Shown here piece after piece: positions 12,301 through 20,251 of a stretch of 64,000 nucleotides of DNA (position 1 is its first letter; the number at the start of each line of letters is the position of its first letter). The position numbers and the translations under genes were made by a program. Source of the DNA: Carposina sasakii (taxonomy: Eukaryota > Arthropoda > Insecta > Lepidoptera > Carposinidae); assembly GCA_014607495.2 (NCBI GenBank), contig CP053172.1, forward strand, positions 2,618,888 to 2,682,887, written 5' to 3'. The notes below the pieces were generated by a model that did no database searches, had not been told where the DNA came from, and saw only the letters and a program-made list of their open reading frames with translations.

Positions 12301-15134
12301 TCTCCTCCTTTTCATCACCCAGTAATCTCTAAAAACATAAATTTTCACATACATCAAGCTGGCAGGAATGAGTTAAATGTAAAAAGAAATACTATTGTCA
12401 TTGGTTTAAAAAAGGGTATATTTTATTATATCTATTTAATCTAGCGGCTGAGGTAGGACGGGGGCTTCTTTTAAATACAGAAAGGGCTGTAAGAAGTTTA
12501 AATAGGGAATGAAAGTTTTTGGATGTTACATTTTTAAAGCAAGAAGCTTGAAACTTGGCTTTATTATTATTGATTAGATATAAATAAATACAACTTTATA
12601 TTACAAATTTTACTGCAAAGGGGGAAAATAGCAGTTCAAGTCGCGGGCGTCCACTAGTGGTATATAAATATATACATAGATATATAGAGCAACATACATG
12701 TACATATACATGTCGCGCCCATTTAGATTCGGTAAGGCACGTGGTAAGCCTACCGCCGCTTTTCACTCACAAACACAACAATGACGCTTTATATGTGTAT
12801 ATACCCTGCCAAAGAGTTTACTACAAATAGTCAAATCTGCCCTGCCCCCCCCACCCCCTCCATCAGAAAGATCCTGGATCCAACCATGGTCTGTAAACTA
12901 ATACAGGAACAATTAGTTTTAAAATACGTATAGTGACTCACCAACAATTCATCTGTATCATTGCCATCATCATCCGACTGCTTCACCGACTCATCTATCT
13001 CACTCTCCTTGTCTTTCTCTTTCTTTTCCTCCACATTAACAGTTTTCTTAATCAGAAACGCATCCAATTCCTTCGATATATCAAAACTGTTTGTGTTATC
13101 TAATGTGTCTAAAGTTTGTTCTATGTTTGAATCATTTTTCTCTGTAACATTGTTTGTTTCGTTTGTTGAGTCATTTGTTTCCTGACTGTCAACACTGTTG
13201 TTTGTCTCTTCTGGTATTGTTGATAGGTCAGCTGCATTTGTGTTAGAATCGGTCAGTGCTTCTGATGTTTGCTGGAATGAAGATTTGTTTGTCAACAAAC
13301 AACAATAACATGTAATAAAAAGCGTTTATTTACAGAAACAGTGGTACATAATAAATAATACACAAATCATATACAGTGTGTAACAAAAAGGGTATGTTAT
13401 GCGATAGGCTTCGTAAATAGCCCACTGTACAGAACCTATCCACAAAATTTGAGACTCAAAATCACATGTTTTTTTTTTCAACATTGTATGAACATTCCTG
13501 AGTTGTTTAGGAATTTTCCATACTATCTAGAAAAATAAACATATGATTTCGAGTCTGAAATTTTGTGGGTAGGTTCCTTTAAGTGGGCTATTTACATAGC
13601 TTTTTGCTTAACATACCCCTAATGTTACATCCTGTATATAGTTTTTTTAGACAGCCTTTATTTAGACAACTAACTAGTAACAAACTTCCTAACATAGACA
13701 TACAAGTTTAATCAGCTAGCAAAATCTATTGGAATTGACAGTTTGACGCTAGCATTACGGACTATCGAGATGTTCGTGCTTACCCCTCAGTACATAATAA
13801 GGTTTAATTTAAAAAATATCTCCGCAGGTCCATTGTAGCTAAAAGTTGCCTCATCAACTGGAAAGTATCATAGTGGAAAGAGTTGGAGTAGACCTTTGTG
13901 TCCTTAGACACGCAGATAAATGCTAACAAAAATTCAATTGAATATGTCTGCAACTATTATGTAAAAAACGTTGCTAATTTATCTGCAATGGTTATTGAGA
14001 TTGTATCTCTAATAATGTGTGGTGTTGGAGGAGTAGAGTAGCCATAAATAGATTAACCACCTCATGCTTGCCCATGGAAGGAATAGGAAGAGGTGATTAA
14101 GGGTTTAGTATAGCTGGTCCAGGTGTAAAAAGATCAGTAAGGGAGCGTTCAAGTATTACATAACGCAATTATAGAAGATTTTTTATTGTAACCCCCCCCC
14201 CCCTGTAACGCACCATAACGTTTTTCCCCTTCCCCTCACTAAACATTACGTAACACTGAAGTGATCATTTTTACCCTATAGTCGCAAAAAGTTATGTATA
14301 ATTTTTATCCTTGGTGTATAGTTTTAATTGCCTTTGCGGTAATAATACAAAATAACACAAGAGATTTTTGATCCGCAACTCCTGCATATTTTAATTCCCT
14401 AATTTTTTATTTAAAAAGAGAAACAATGTTGCGTAACGTATTGTAAGAAAGACCCCTCCCGCCCCTGTAACACATCATAACATTTTACAAGACCCCCCTA
14501 AATTGCGTTACGCAATACTTGAACGCCCCCTAGTTAGCCAGTTAATCATCAAAGAGAACACCCTTGAGTTTCTTTGTAGACTGTTACAACATTCACATAG
14601 CTTACAAATTAATGTTTTCTATGAGGCTATAAGAATACAAAACAACTTACAGCAGGATGGTAGTCATCATCAGTGAGGACTCCTTCACTGAGCCATTCTT
14701 CCTGACCCTCCTCCATGCTGTCACCCTCCATAAACTCTGCTCCTAGTTGCTGTAATTCAAAAATATTCCAAGAAATTCAACTAGTTTGATGCAACAAGAC
14801 ACGGCATGCATTATTAAATGTAAGTGCACGATTTACGTTCGGAGCCCAGAGGATTAAAAAAGCGCTGGTGGTTTTTTAGGGGTATGCTCAAGTTCTAAGT
14901 TTCAAATCAAATGCTAAGTTTTTCTTCCATTGTCCTTAATTATTTTAGGCGGGATAATAATAACTGAGATTACAGAATTGACTTATTAGGCATTAGACTC
15001 GGAACAAATGGGATTATTAATTAATCGTAGCTGTAAGTACGAACTAGGAAGGTACTCAGATCAAGAAAGGTAAAGTATATTTGGCTCACCTCGTATTTTG
15101 ACACTTTTGTAGGGGGTTCTTCTAAATCAGACAT
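3150..15134 (-). CDS. Uncharacterised acidic, coiled-coil protein, nine exons, about 541 residues
   Basis: Coding exons on the minus strand: 15134-15090, 14749-14651, 13271-12942, 12328-12221, 9439-9331, 7863-7307, 6130-6017, 4614-4524 and 3322-3150. Every junction has GT-AG ends and the reading phase is kept across all eight introns, ending in TGA at 3152-3150; this consistency is the main evidence that the gene is real. The protein starts MSDLEEPP, is rich in Asp, Glu and Ser (clusters such as DSDDEF, SSDDDE, DDESLSDEDS), and has a Gln-(Val/Ile)-Asn-Lys hexapeptide repeat at about residues 310-375. Residues about 455-484 include a less acidic block with NDWFSIDIRGE, and residues 485-541 form a Lys/Glu/Leu-rich predicted coiled coil. 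No signal peptide or membrane segment is visible. The acidic serine clusters would suit CK2 phosphorylation and a nuclear location, but that is inference. I do not recognise the family. Confidence 0.8.
3541..4290. repeat. Approx. 400-bp direct tandem duplication of a dispersed repeat
   Basis: Two copies, about 3541-3900 and 3940-4290, share in order 'ggcaa..aactaagcccatac', 'aatcctcaagaatgggtgt', 'gcacacgcactagattcaca' and 'cttatctaccagaaaaca'. A reverse-oriented partial copy lies at 61971-62140 inside VPS50 and a short piece at 15262-15330 beside exon 1 of this gene, so the unit is dispersed as well as tandem. Class unknown. It lies in the last intron. Confidence 0.65.
4298..4400 (+). mobile_element. 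3' end fragment of MITE family M
   Basis: Ends in gctgtcacccacaccctgta, as does 60551-60991; about the last 100 bp of the element are present. Confidence 0.5.
4524..4614 (-). CDS. Acidic-protein gene, coding exon 8
   Basis: 91 bp, phase 0 to 1, residues 455-484 plus one base. Acceptor ccggcag, donor gtaagt. It holds the most globular-looking part of the protein, NDWFSIDIRGERAGDYLP. Confidence 0.72.
4783..5036 (+). repeat. High-copy interspersed repeat, family F, copy 1
   Basis: Opens with catcatcatcatcag, then attgcagtccactgctgga, and ends gccggcaccacgcg. Seven copies in this window (4783, 6162, 9489r, 31452, 40680, 44184, 61688r) share the same order of blocks. No terminal inverted repeats are seen, so the mechanism of spread is unclear. 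Open frames here are chance. Confidence 0.7.
5042..5288 (+). repeat. Interspersed repeat, family G, copy 1
   Basis: Begins atacatataatcacgccttt and continues through 'ggtaggcagagcaccaaggg' to 'cagagcagcatagaagaa'. Other copies: 6968, 9151, 21407, 25598r, 58175. No inverted termini and no coding capacity. Confidence 0.68.
5368..5610 (+). mobile_element. Non-autonomous Helitron-like element, family H, copy 1
   Basis: Starts TCCTACTAATATTATAAACG and ends in a short GC hairpin region before gcgtccaccagt. Related copies at 23812, 34988, 47050 and 58815r end gcgggcgtccactagt, like the 3' ends of lepidopteran Helitrons. Confidence 0.6.
5629..5890 (+). mobile_element. MITE-like family K, copy 1 (truncated)
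   Basis: Contains gagaaggtataaaagaggag, a TGACGTCA site and tagggg-cggagcttc, in the same order as 46358-46656. The right terminal inverted repeat is missing. Confidence 0.55.
6017..6130 (-). CDS. Acidic-protein gene, coding exon 7
   Basis: 114 bp, phase 0 to 0, residues 417-454. Acceptor ttttgcag, donor gtaagt. Peptide ESDEYEITQTLKM... ending in an SDEDSLYD acidic cluster. Confidence 0.75.
6162..6418 (+). repeat. Interspersed repeat, family F, copy 2
   Basis: Same block order as 4783-5036, including ctgctggacgtaggcctccc and gggaggcgctgctgcccacc. It lies in intron 6 of the acidic-protein gene, close to exon 7. Confidence 0.7.
6714..6924 (-). mobile_element. Short non-autonomous Helitron (reverse)
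   Basis: Reverse complement runs from tctatactaataatattat, through ttgaacgcgctaatctcagg, to a GC hairpin and gcggctgctagt. It is the same element as 27080-27290, in the opposite orientation. Confidence 0.7.
6968..7243 (+). repeat. Interspersed repeat, family G, copy 2 (longest)
   Basis: Carries the full block order of family G, including ttgagatgtacaagttcgg and cagtatgcccgggaagagaa, and ends about 60 bp from the donor of exon 6 of the acidic-protein gene. Confidence 0.68.
7307..7863 (-). CDS. Acidic-protein gene, coding exon 6 with QVNK repeats
   Basis: 557 bp, phase 1 to 0, residues 231-416. It opens with a Lys/Ser/Thr-rich part, then has about ten hexapeptides of the form Q(V/I)NK(A/I/T)(G/D), then a strongly acidic end (DDEFDEDDDMESLEEDWD). 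Donor gtaagt. Confidence 0.78.
7440..7640 (-). repeat. In-frame 18-bp coding minisatellite
   Basis: About eleven units of 18 bp on the plus strand read like ttgttaacttggccagtc; on the minus strand they encode the Q(V/I)NK(A/I/T)G hexapeptides of exon 6. The unit length is a multiple of three, so copy-number change would keep the frame. Confidence 0.8.
7897..8497. mobile_element. MITE family E, copy 3, split by a nested insertion
   Basis: Left part 7897 to about 8120 and right part about 8461-8497 together match the 260-bp element; TA flanks both outer ends. About 340 bp of foreign DNA sits between. Confidence 0.75.
8121..8460 (-). mobile_element. LINE 3' tail inserted in MITE E copy 3
   Basis: In reverse complement the end reads as a CR1-like LINE 3' region: 'ttgctggaagaaatctct', 'gataagcacgcctttgtac' and a terminal caataaagaataaagga. 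A similar tail is at 41807-41925. A short acata repeat flanks the insertion and may be the target duplication. Confidence 0.55.
8505..8595 (+). repeat. tRNA-derived SINE, family C
   Basis: A-box-like 'cagttggttagag' and B-box-like 'gtgagttcaaatctcac', followed by a T-rich tail with ttattaatatt. Sister copies at 9963-10060 and 43212-43264 (reverse). Confidence 0.6.
8761..9150 (+). mobile_element. MITE family D, copy at 8.8 kb
   Basis: 390 bp, TA on both sides. Begins CAGGATGTTTTTTTGTGGCC and ends gaccaaaaatcactg. The core has gtgcatttatgcagaaaaac and ggagaaaaatgatcgtgatg. Other copies: 21232, 27382, 35406r, 42286, 59282r. Non-coding. Confidence 0.75.
9151..9245 (+). repeat. Interspersed repeat, family G, 5' fragment
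   Basis: First about 95 bp of family G (tataatcacgcctttatccc to ttttgagggtatagtt), joined directly to the right end of MITE D. About 85 bp before exon 5 of the acidic-protein gene. Confidence 0.6.
9331..9439 (-). CDS. Acidic-protein gene, coding exon 5
   Basis: 109 bp, phase 0 to 1. Acceptor tctttag, donor gtaaat. Starts SSDDDETMRKMF and contains a more hydrophobic stretch, STIILVPRDS, which may be an ordered motif. Confidence 0.7.
9489..9726 (-). repeat. Interspersed repeat, family F, copy 3 (reverse)
   Basis: Reverse complement of the family F block order, from cctattgcaatccactgctg to the cgtacgatacccacgggca block. Confidence 0.68.
9963..10060 (+). repeat. tRNA-derived SINE, family C, full head
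   Basis: Head 'gatagctcagttggttagag' and 'gtgagttcaaatctcaa', then T-run and ttattaatatt tail. It resembles a tRNA start, but the acceptor stem does not pair, so it is a SINE. Confidence 0.62.
10206..10445. repeat. Perfect 81-bp inverted repeat (hairpin)
   Basis: Arm 10206-10286 is the exact reverse complement of 10365-10445 as read by eye, with a 78-bp loop. The arm contains tagctgtaacactagatccg and ends in gtcgccccctga. Phrases in the loop (ctatcgcgttgcttcggctt) belong to MITE family I, so this may be a recent family I derivative that captured flanking DNA. Confidence 0.8.
10631..10717 (-). repeat. tRNA-derived SINE, family A head (reverse)
   Basis: Reverse complement gives ggccgattggtgtagtaggt and a B-box-like ggttcgaatcccgg, followed by taggtgc. 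Only the tRNA-like head is clear. Confidence 0.6.
10919..11035 (+). repeat. tRNA-derived SINE, family B
   Basis: Head 'cagtggttaggacgtgc' and 'taagttcgatcccagtcac', tail 'aatgaatttatttcatgta'. Same family as 1998-2112. Confidence 0.6.
11576..12195. mobile_element. MITE family P (CTAGCATGACC ends), carrying a nested insertion
   Basis: Outer ends read agcatgacccgcgaaatacg on the left and the inverse cgtggtcatgctag on the right. A second, uninterrupted copy lies at 27890-28045 and shows where the foreign 454 bp begin and end. Confidence 0.65.
11632..12085. mobile_element. hAT-like MITE with 8-bp target duplication
   Basis: 454 bp flanked on both sides by ACATTTAG (11624-11631 and 12086-12093). 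The left end CAGGGATCGAAATGAT and the inverted right end TAGGGTTCGAAGTGAT are terminal inverted repeats. An 8-bp duplication with a CAGGG-type end is the signature of hAT elements. The interior is AT-rich with several gataattatc palindromes. Non-coding. Confidence 0.8.
12221..12328 (-). CDS. Acidic-protein gene, coding exon 4
   Basis: 108 bp, phase 0 to 0, residues 159-194. It ends in the acidic cluster TDSDDEFLQ before a gtaatg donor. Confidence 0.72.
12942..13271 (-). CDS. Acidic-protein gene, coding exon 3
   Basis: 330 bp, phase 0 to 0, residues 49-158. Acceptor attccag, donor gtgagt. The peptide is low-complexity, rich in Asn, Thr, Ser, Asp and Glu (for example NDSTNETNNVTEKNDS), and probably disordered. 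Confidence 0.75.
13374..13634. mobile_element. MITE family E, copy 4
   Basis: TA-flanked, starts CAGTGTGTAACAAAAAGGG and ends CTAATGTTACATCCTG; long imperfect inverted halves. In intron 2 of the acidic-protein gene, about 100 bp upstream of exon 3. Confidence 0.75.
14141..14530. mobile_element. MITE with GGGAGCGTTCAAGTATT ends
   Basis: 390 bp. Left end GGGAGCGTTCAAGTATTACA; the inverted right end reads GGGGGCGTTCAAGTATTGCG. Subterminal C-runs and 'gtaacgcaccataacg' are also mirrored. Target duplication not clear. Superfamily unassigned. Confidence 0.7.
14651..14749 (-). CDS. Acidic-protein gene, coding exon 2
   Basis: 99 bp, phase 0 to 0, residues 16-48. Acceptor attacag, donor gtaagt. The peptide is acidic (EFMEGDSMEEGQEEW). 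Confidence 0.75.
15090..15134 (-). CDS. Acidic-protein gene, coding exon 1
   Basis: Codes for residues 1-15, starting ATG at 15134-15132 (MSDLEEPPTKV...), and ends TACGAG before a gtgagc donor. Phase 0. Confidence 0.75.
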
Positions 15135-15671
15135 GACAAATATTTTATTAGTATTCTAAGCAGCACATAACACTGTAAACTAAATAAATAATGTCTTTAC
15201 AGACCAATTATTCCTATTTAAATATTCCGGTTCATCGTTTTGACATAACCTGATAATATTTTTTTTTTGTTTAGTTTATCCCGAAGGAAAGGCAAGGGGA
15301 ACTAAGCCCATACAGCCATTGTTAAATGATTTCTGAAGAAGTAGGGTTGGATCCGTCTTGTGCAGGCATGAACGTAGTAAGGTTCATATGTGCAGGTTGG
15401 TCGAGGGTGCAGCGTGACGCGCGAATATAGTGGCGCGAACGTAGCGTAGCCCGGTCAATTAACGAGTAAGGGCGGCTTGCGACCGTTGTCAGCACAGCCG
15501 AATAAATACGATTGCGGACGGACAGCATTTTAATATTACTACACATAGTGTTCTGTGTACTACACCGTCAGCCTGCGAGAACCTACATAAGTATCCGAAA
15601 AGAAAATAAAGAGGAGCGTAGGTACATTTAGGGAAACGGTATATTTCCAAACACCTATCATGAACACAGAG
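15135..15671. other. 5' flank of the acidic-protein gene and repeat debris
   Basis: Presumed 5' UTR and promoter of the minus-strand gene just above 15134; no TATA box is obvious. 15262-15330 repeats the 'gaaaggcaaggggaactaag' phrase of 3541-4290. The rest holds nothing I can assign. Confidence 0.4.
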
Positions 15672-16225
15672 TGTTGTGACTACACAGAGTGAAGCATTCA
15701 TAGTAAACTCGACAAATATTCCATGGAGTAGGGATGTGTATTGACGCGTTATTCAAACGCACATACAAACTAAAGTAAGCTCGGCGCCTAGTAGTAAATA
15801 GTAAACGCGCCGCCATTTCGGTGCTTCAATCTGTGCAGTGACAGCATTACAATTCATATTTATTCCAGCCCAGAGGAAATTATGCGAAACCCTATAGCCT
15901 ATGTTCATACGGGTCCAATAAGGATTCTAACGGTGAAAGAATTATTCCAGGTCCGGTCCAGTAGTTTCGGAGCCTATTCGCTGCAGAAAAACAAACAAAA
16001 TCAAAGTTTACCTCTTTATAATATTAGTATAGATATAGATGTAATGCTGTCACTGCACAGATTGAAGCACCGTAATGGTGTACGTATTTTCTACTAGGCG
16101 CCTAGCTTACTATGTTTTGAATGTGTGGGTGGATAACGCGTCAATAAACATCCCTACTCTATGGAATATCGTTAACTTACTAAGAATGCATCACTCTGTA
16201 TAGTGACAACACGCTGTCCGTAATT
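15672..16225. mobile_element. Large foldback element with about 185-bp imperfect arms
   Basis: Left arm about 15672-15855 and right arm about 16040-16225 are inverted: ctgtgcagtgacagcatta against taatgctgtcactgcacag, the 'gcgcctagtagtaaatagt' region, and 'tccatggagtagggatgtgt' against its inverse near 16148-16166. The loop (15870-16035) holds a reversed Helitron/SINE-like fragment ending tataatattagtatagat. Confidence 0.65.
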
Positions 16226-16379
16226 CTTTATATCGCACACCTAGATAAAGGGTAACACAAGTCCAAATAATCTAAAATGGAGTTATTGCGATTATCGGAC
16301 TCTGCATCAAAAACTACGTGAACTGTGAAGACACCAGCGCAAAAATACCTATAAATAAAATCTAGATAGCGCGTAAGTC

Positions 16380-17640
16380 AGTCTTAGTGACTTGCGGGCG
16401 GGTTACCCGCCACCAACAGGGATTTGGTATCTCCTCTACATTTCTATGGCCACCAACAACAGCAACACATTACCAGTTACGATAAGTCAGCTGTACGAGA
16501 AGTTGCTGCCGATACGCAAAAAAAGTAAATTATTTAGACTTAGATTGGTATTTCTGATTCATTGCAGTCAGCAAGCGTGAGTTATTTGGAGTTAATTTTG
16601 TATTTGTGATTAAACCTGCCTCACTTTTTTTGCGTTCTCAAATTATTTCTACTTACTCCGGTATTATTTACAAAAGTGAGTATTTGTTTTGATAATAACT
16701 AAAAATATTTTAGTATTGGTGACAATACGGGTCATAGTTTGAGTTGATTGGGTATTGTTGGCTAAATTTAAATTCGCTTTTATTCAAGGCGATTAAGAGC
16801 TACTGTTTATTTAGCTAAAAAGGTATTTAGAGATGTGTGTGTATTTTTCAAAAATAATTATAAATATTTTGTTTTTTATTAACATAGTGGAAAGAATGAC
16901 AATTTTTTGAGTTAATATAGTATTTGTGATTTATTGCATTTTTTAGTTTTTTCTTTCTAGATGATGAAAGGCCGTGGCCTTTTACTACTGGAAAAAGTGA
17001 TGGCAGCTACCTCAAATAAGCCCCAAATAAGGAGATGCGAGCAACACCGTCGATAAGCACCAAAGTGTCGGAAGAAATATAGCTGATTGACACCACAGCA
17101 TTACAAAAAAGCACAAATACGTCACCGAGAACCAGCATCCAGGTAAAACCATCATCTTGTAACTCGCCTGTTGGCAGCGATAGCTATCTTGACGATTCAG
17201 ATGTGGATCCGCTTTTTAAGCCATCTCCTAAATCGGGAACTCGCCGGCCACCTGTCAAAGCTCCAAGAAATAGGTCACATTCTTCCAGCACCAGTTCCTC
17301 CTGCAGCTCCAGCTCCTGTTCTAGTAACTCCAGCAGCTCTTCAAGTAGAAGTAATATAGAAATAGGTTGTAGTAATTCTGTGCCATCAGTCACGCCAGAC
17401 TCTACGAATCTTTCAAACGAGATCCCATCTGCTGAAGTTACTACATCTCAACCGGTTTCTTCTATTAAAGCTTCCACTTCTCAATCGATCCCTTCTGCTG
17501 ATGCTTTTACTTCTCAATCGATCTCATCTGCCGAGGTCTCTACCGCTTAACCGATCTGCCGATTCTGAATGCCGTCAAAGGGGTCGGAAACGCACAAGAA
17601 ACCCCGATCGCTGGTCTTCTAACATTAAGAAATTTAAATG
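16380..17640 (+). pseudogene. Decayed transposon-like or retrocopied ORF
   Basis: The best-preserved segment is 17101-17550, open in one frame: it encodes SDSYLDDSDVDPLF, then a Ser-rich tract, then repeats of the type TSQSIPSAD. Upstream there is an in-frame TAG near 17079, and downstream, after TAA at about 17548, a basic stretch (RKRTRNPDRWSSN) continues in another frame. An N-terminal Ser/Asp-rich part followed by a basic RKR-R-N-P-x-x-W motif recalls a family of insect transposon-associated proteins, but that is from memory and uncertain. The breaks say it is dead. Confidence 0.45.
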
Positions 17641-17678
17641 AAATTGTATTAGGCGTTACAATTCGGAAGTTCAAACAT

Positions 17679-18056
17679 TCACTATGGGTGCGCCCACCAC
17701 CGGGCCCTACACCCTCCACTGACCCTCGGATCTGATAACTCATAACTGCGAAAACAGGCACTTGCACTAACTACAACTACTAATTATTATTATTAATTAA
17801 TAATTAGTGGTTTACTAATTTACTAATTTCTATAATCCTGAGGATGCCACGGTTGTTGGCGAAACATATGTAGATTATTTATCTAGTTTTTGATTTCGGA
17901 ATAGTGCAATGTATTGTCTTGCATGCTAGGTGCTCGGGTCCGGTTTCTCGTGGCGATTGTAGTTAGTGCAAGTGCCTGTTTTCGCAGTTATGAGTTATCA
18001 GATCCGAGGGTCAGTGGAGGGTGTAGGGCCCGGTGGTGGGCGCACCCATAGTGAAT
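17679..18056. repeat. Foldback with about 98-bp near-perfect arms
   Basis: Arm 17679-17776 (ttcactatgggtgcgcccac to ggcacttgcactaac) is mirrored at 17957-18056. The spacer has an AT-rich palindrome and a block, atgccacggttgttggcgaa, that recurs at 30064. The right half is also related to 30058-30262. Confidence 0.7.
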
Positions 18057-18187
18057 TAAGAAATTTCTCAAAATCTCAAATAAGAATCTCAATTTAGAAT
18101 ATTGTATTTTTTATTTTGCTATATTTTTCATAACTATTTTGCACAAAGTTACAAATAAAGTCTATATTCAACAAAAATACTGGCTTA

Positions 18188-18893
18188 TCTATACTAATAC
18201 TAATAAAGCTGAATATATATAATATTATAAAGCTGAAGAGTTTGTTTGTTTGTTTGTTTGATTGAACGCGCTAATCTCCGGAACTACTGGGTCGAATTAA
18301 AAAATTCTTTTTGTGTAGGATAGTCCATTTATCGAGGAAGGCTTTAGGCTATATATCATCACAGTGCGACCAATAGGGACGAAGAATAAGAGGAAAATGT
18401 GGAAAAAACGGGGAAAATTATTCAACTTTGGAGACTTCCGTTGCGTGCGCTGCGTAAACGGTTCAAGTTATCCAAAAAATATGTATGAAAGAATAAAATG
18501 ACGTAGAAATGATATGATAGAAAAAAATTGAAGGTCTAGACTGCCTGATGCAGAACCCTTAGCAGCCCAGCTAAACTTTGAGAGATATGAAAATACCGTC
18601 TTAGGAAAAGTTATTCAACATTTTAAAAGAATTCAATTCCCTGTTAAGTTATCTTTTGCTGTAACAATTAATAAATCACAGGGGCAAACGTTTAAACACG
18701 TTGGAATTGACTTACGTCAAGACTGCTTTTCACACGGCCAATTATATGTCGCGTTGTCAAGATCGGGTTTCGGAGAAAATCAGTACGTTCTTCTGCCACA
18801 AGAAAATAAAACAAAAAATATAATTTACGCAGAAGTACTTTAAAATATTTTATTCTGTTTGTTGACGCGGACGAAGTCGCGGGCAACAGCTAG
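18188..18893 (+). mobile_element. Helitron, internally deleted, 706 bp
   Basis: Begins TCTATACTAATA after an A, ends ...acagCTAG before a T: the 5'-TC...CTRR-3' structure inserted between A and T that defines Helitrons. A short hairpin (gcggacgaagtcgc) precedes the 3' end. The left 170 bp match the short copies at 27080-27290; the interior carries the end of the helicase gene. Confidence 0.8.
18544..18843 (+). pseudogene. C-terminal fragment of Helitron helicase (RepHel)
   Basis: 99 open codons ending in TAA at 18841-18843. The peptide contains [11 protein letters not shown] and LYVALSRSG, the late motifs of Pif1-type SF1 helicases, as in Helitron Rep-helicase proteins. The Rep nuclease and the ATP-binding motifs are absent, so it cannot act alone. 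It has no disabling change within the piece seen and sits inside the Helitron 18188-18893. Confidence 0.8.
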
Positions 18894-20047
18894 TTTCATT
18901 CATATAATACAAACCTACAATAGATATACCACTGTTACTGAAAGATTACATTAAAAATACAGTTTAAGCGGACAATAACTCAAAATATTTCACTAATATA
19001 GAATCATTTTCAGTTAATATTTATTTTTCATAAATAATCATTCTCAATTACCAACCTAACATGTAAAATCTGATTTAACAAGCCACGTGTGTGTTTATGG
19101 ACTAATGATAAAGCAAAATAATTATTTAGTGAACTAAGACACATATTTTGTAACAATTTCTTAAATTGGGCAAATAGAAATTCGAATGAAACGTTTTTTG
19201 TTGTTCCTGTAAAATTAAATATTTTGAGTTATGCTACTCTTTATCTAGGTGTGCGATATGTTCATGGTATAAGCAAATACCATTTCGCTATGCGCCAACC
19301 TACACCTGTGTATAAGCTATATTATGTATACCGAGGGTGTGCCTGACAGAATAAATATAAAAAACACAAATTGCAAATAAAATTATATTTATTAATGGTA
19401 CTAGCAACACTGAAATTGACAATTTAATGTTGAAATTCTCGATCTGAATCTAAGAATTCTATATTCTAGTGTATTATTGGTTCCATTTTTATAACTATGC
19501 ATACCTACTTTAGCAAAGATATAAGAAAAGATATAAGCAATGCATCACTTCTTTAATCTTGTAAGTAATATTTTTTGTGTATGGGCAATAAAGAATAAGA
19601 ATTTTGAGTTGTATCAAGGACTTCGACGATGTAACAATTTTATCGAGCGGATTTCGCAAGTTATCGAAACATTTCCACCAATAGCAGTTAGACCTCGTCA
19701 CGTGATTTAAAAAATTCCTATTGAAGGAAAGGGTTCAATATTGAACCTTGCTATCTTCGACGTCGCTTGAAAAATGATAACAATAATCTAATTGCCGATT
19801 TTTCAGTCCTCCTCTGATAGGCTATTTGACGTTTGGAAAAATCGGCCCTAAAAAAACTAAATTTGTATGAGGGCGTTAGCTGGGTGATGGTACCCGCCAT
19901 AAAGTCCTCTTAAAAGAGCCTCTACGTCTTGGCTACGGCCTAATACCCCTCTTAAAGGACCGGGACTCTATAGTCCCGTTTGATTTTAAAAGAGATACAA
20001 TAATAAATAACTATATCTTTGCTAAAGTCCATTTCAATCATTAAGTC
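18894..20047. other. AT-rich non-coding stretch
   Basis: No exon or complete element is recognised. Around 19635-19730 is a decayed motif (agttatcgaaacatttccac, then cacgtgattt) that also recurs, changed, near 21100, 21890, 32800 and 57290. Confidence 0.4.
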
Positions 20048-20251
20048 CCGCGGATTATTATGGAACTAAATTCAATTATACAAAACGGTTTTCGATTTAC
20101 ACAGCCAAGCGCCTATGTCCGGGGACTTTATTGCTGAAACGCATAACAACCGCGGATTATTATGGAACTAAATTCAATTATACAAAACGGTTTTCGATTT
20201 ACACAGCCAAGCGCCTATGTCCGGGGACTTTATTGCTGAAACGCATAACAA
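20048..20251. repeat. Exact 102-bp tandem duplication
   Basis: 20048-20149 and 20150-20251 appear identical, each starting ccgcggattattatggaact and ending acgcataacaa. No mismatch seen, so it is very young or an assembly artefact. Confidence 0.85.

Noticed and set aside
12961..13185. 74-codon Ser/Phe-rich plus-strand frame
   Set aside because: Exact antisense of exon 3 of the acidic-protein gene.
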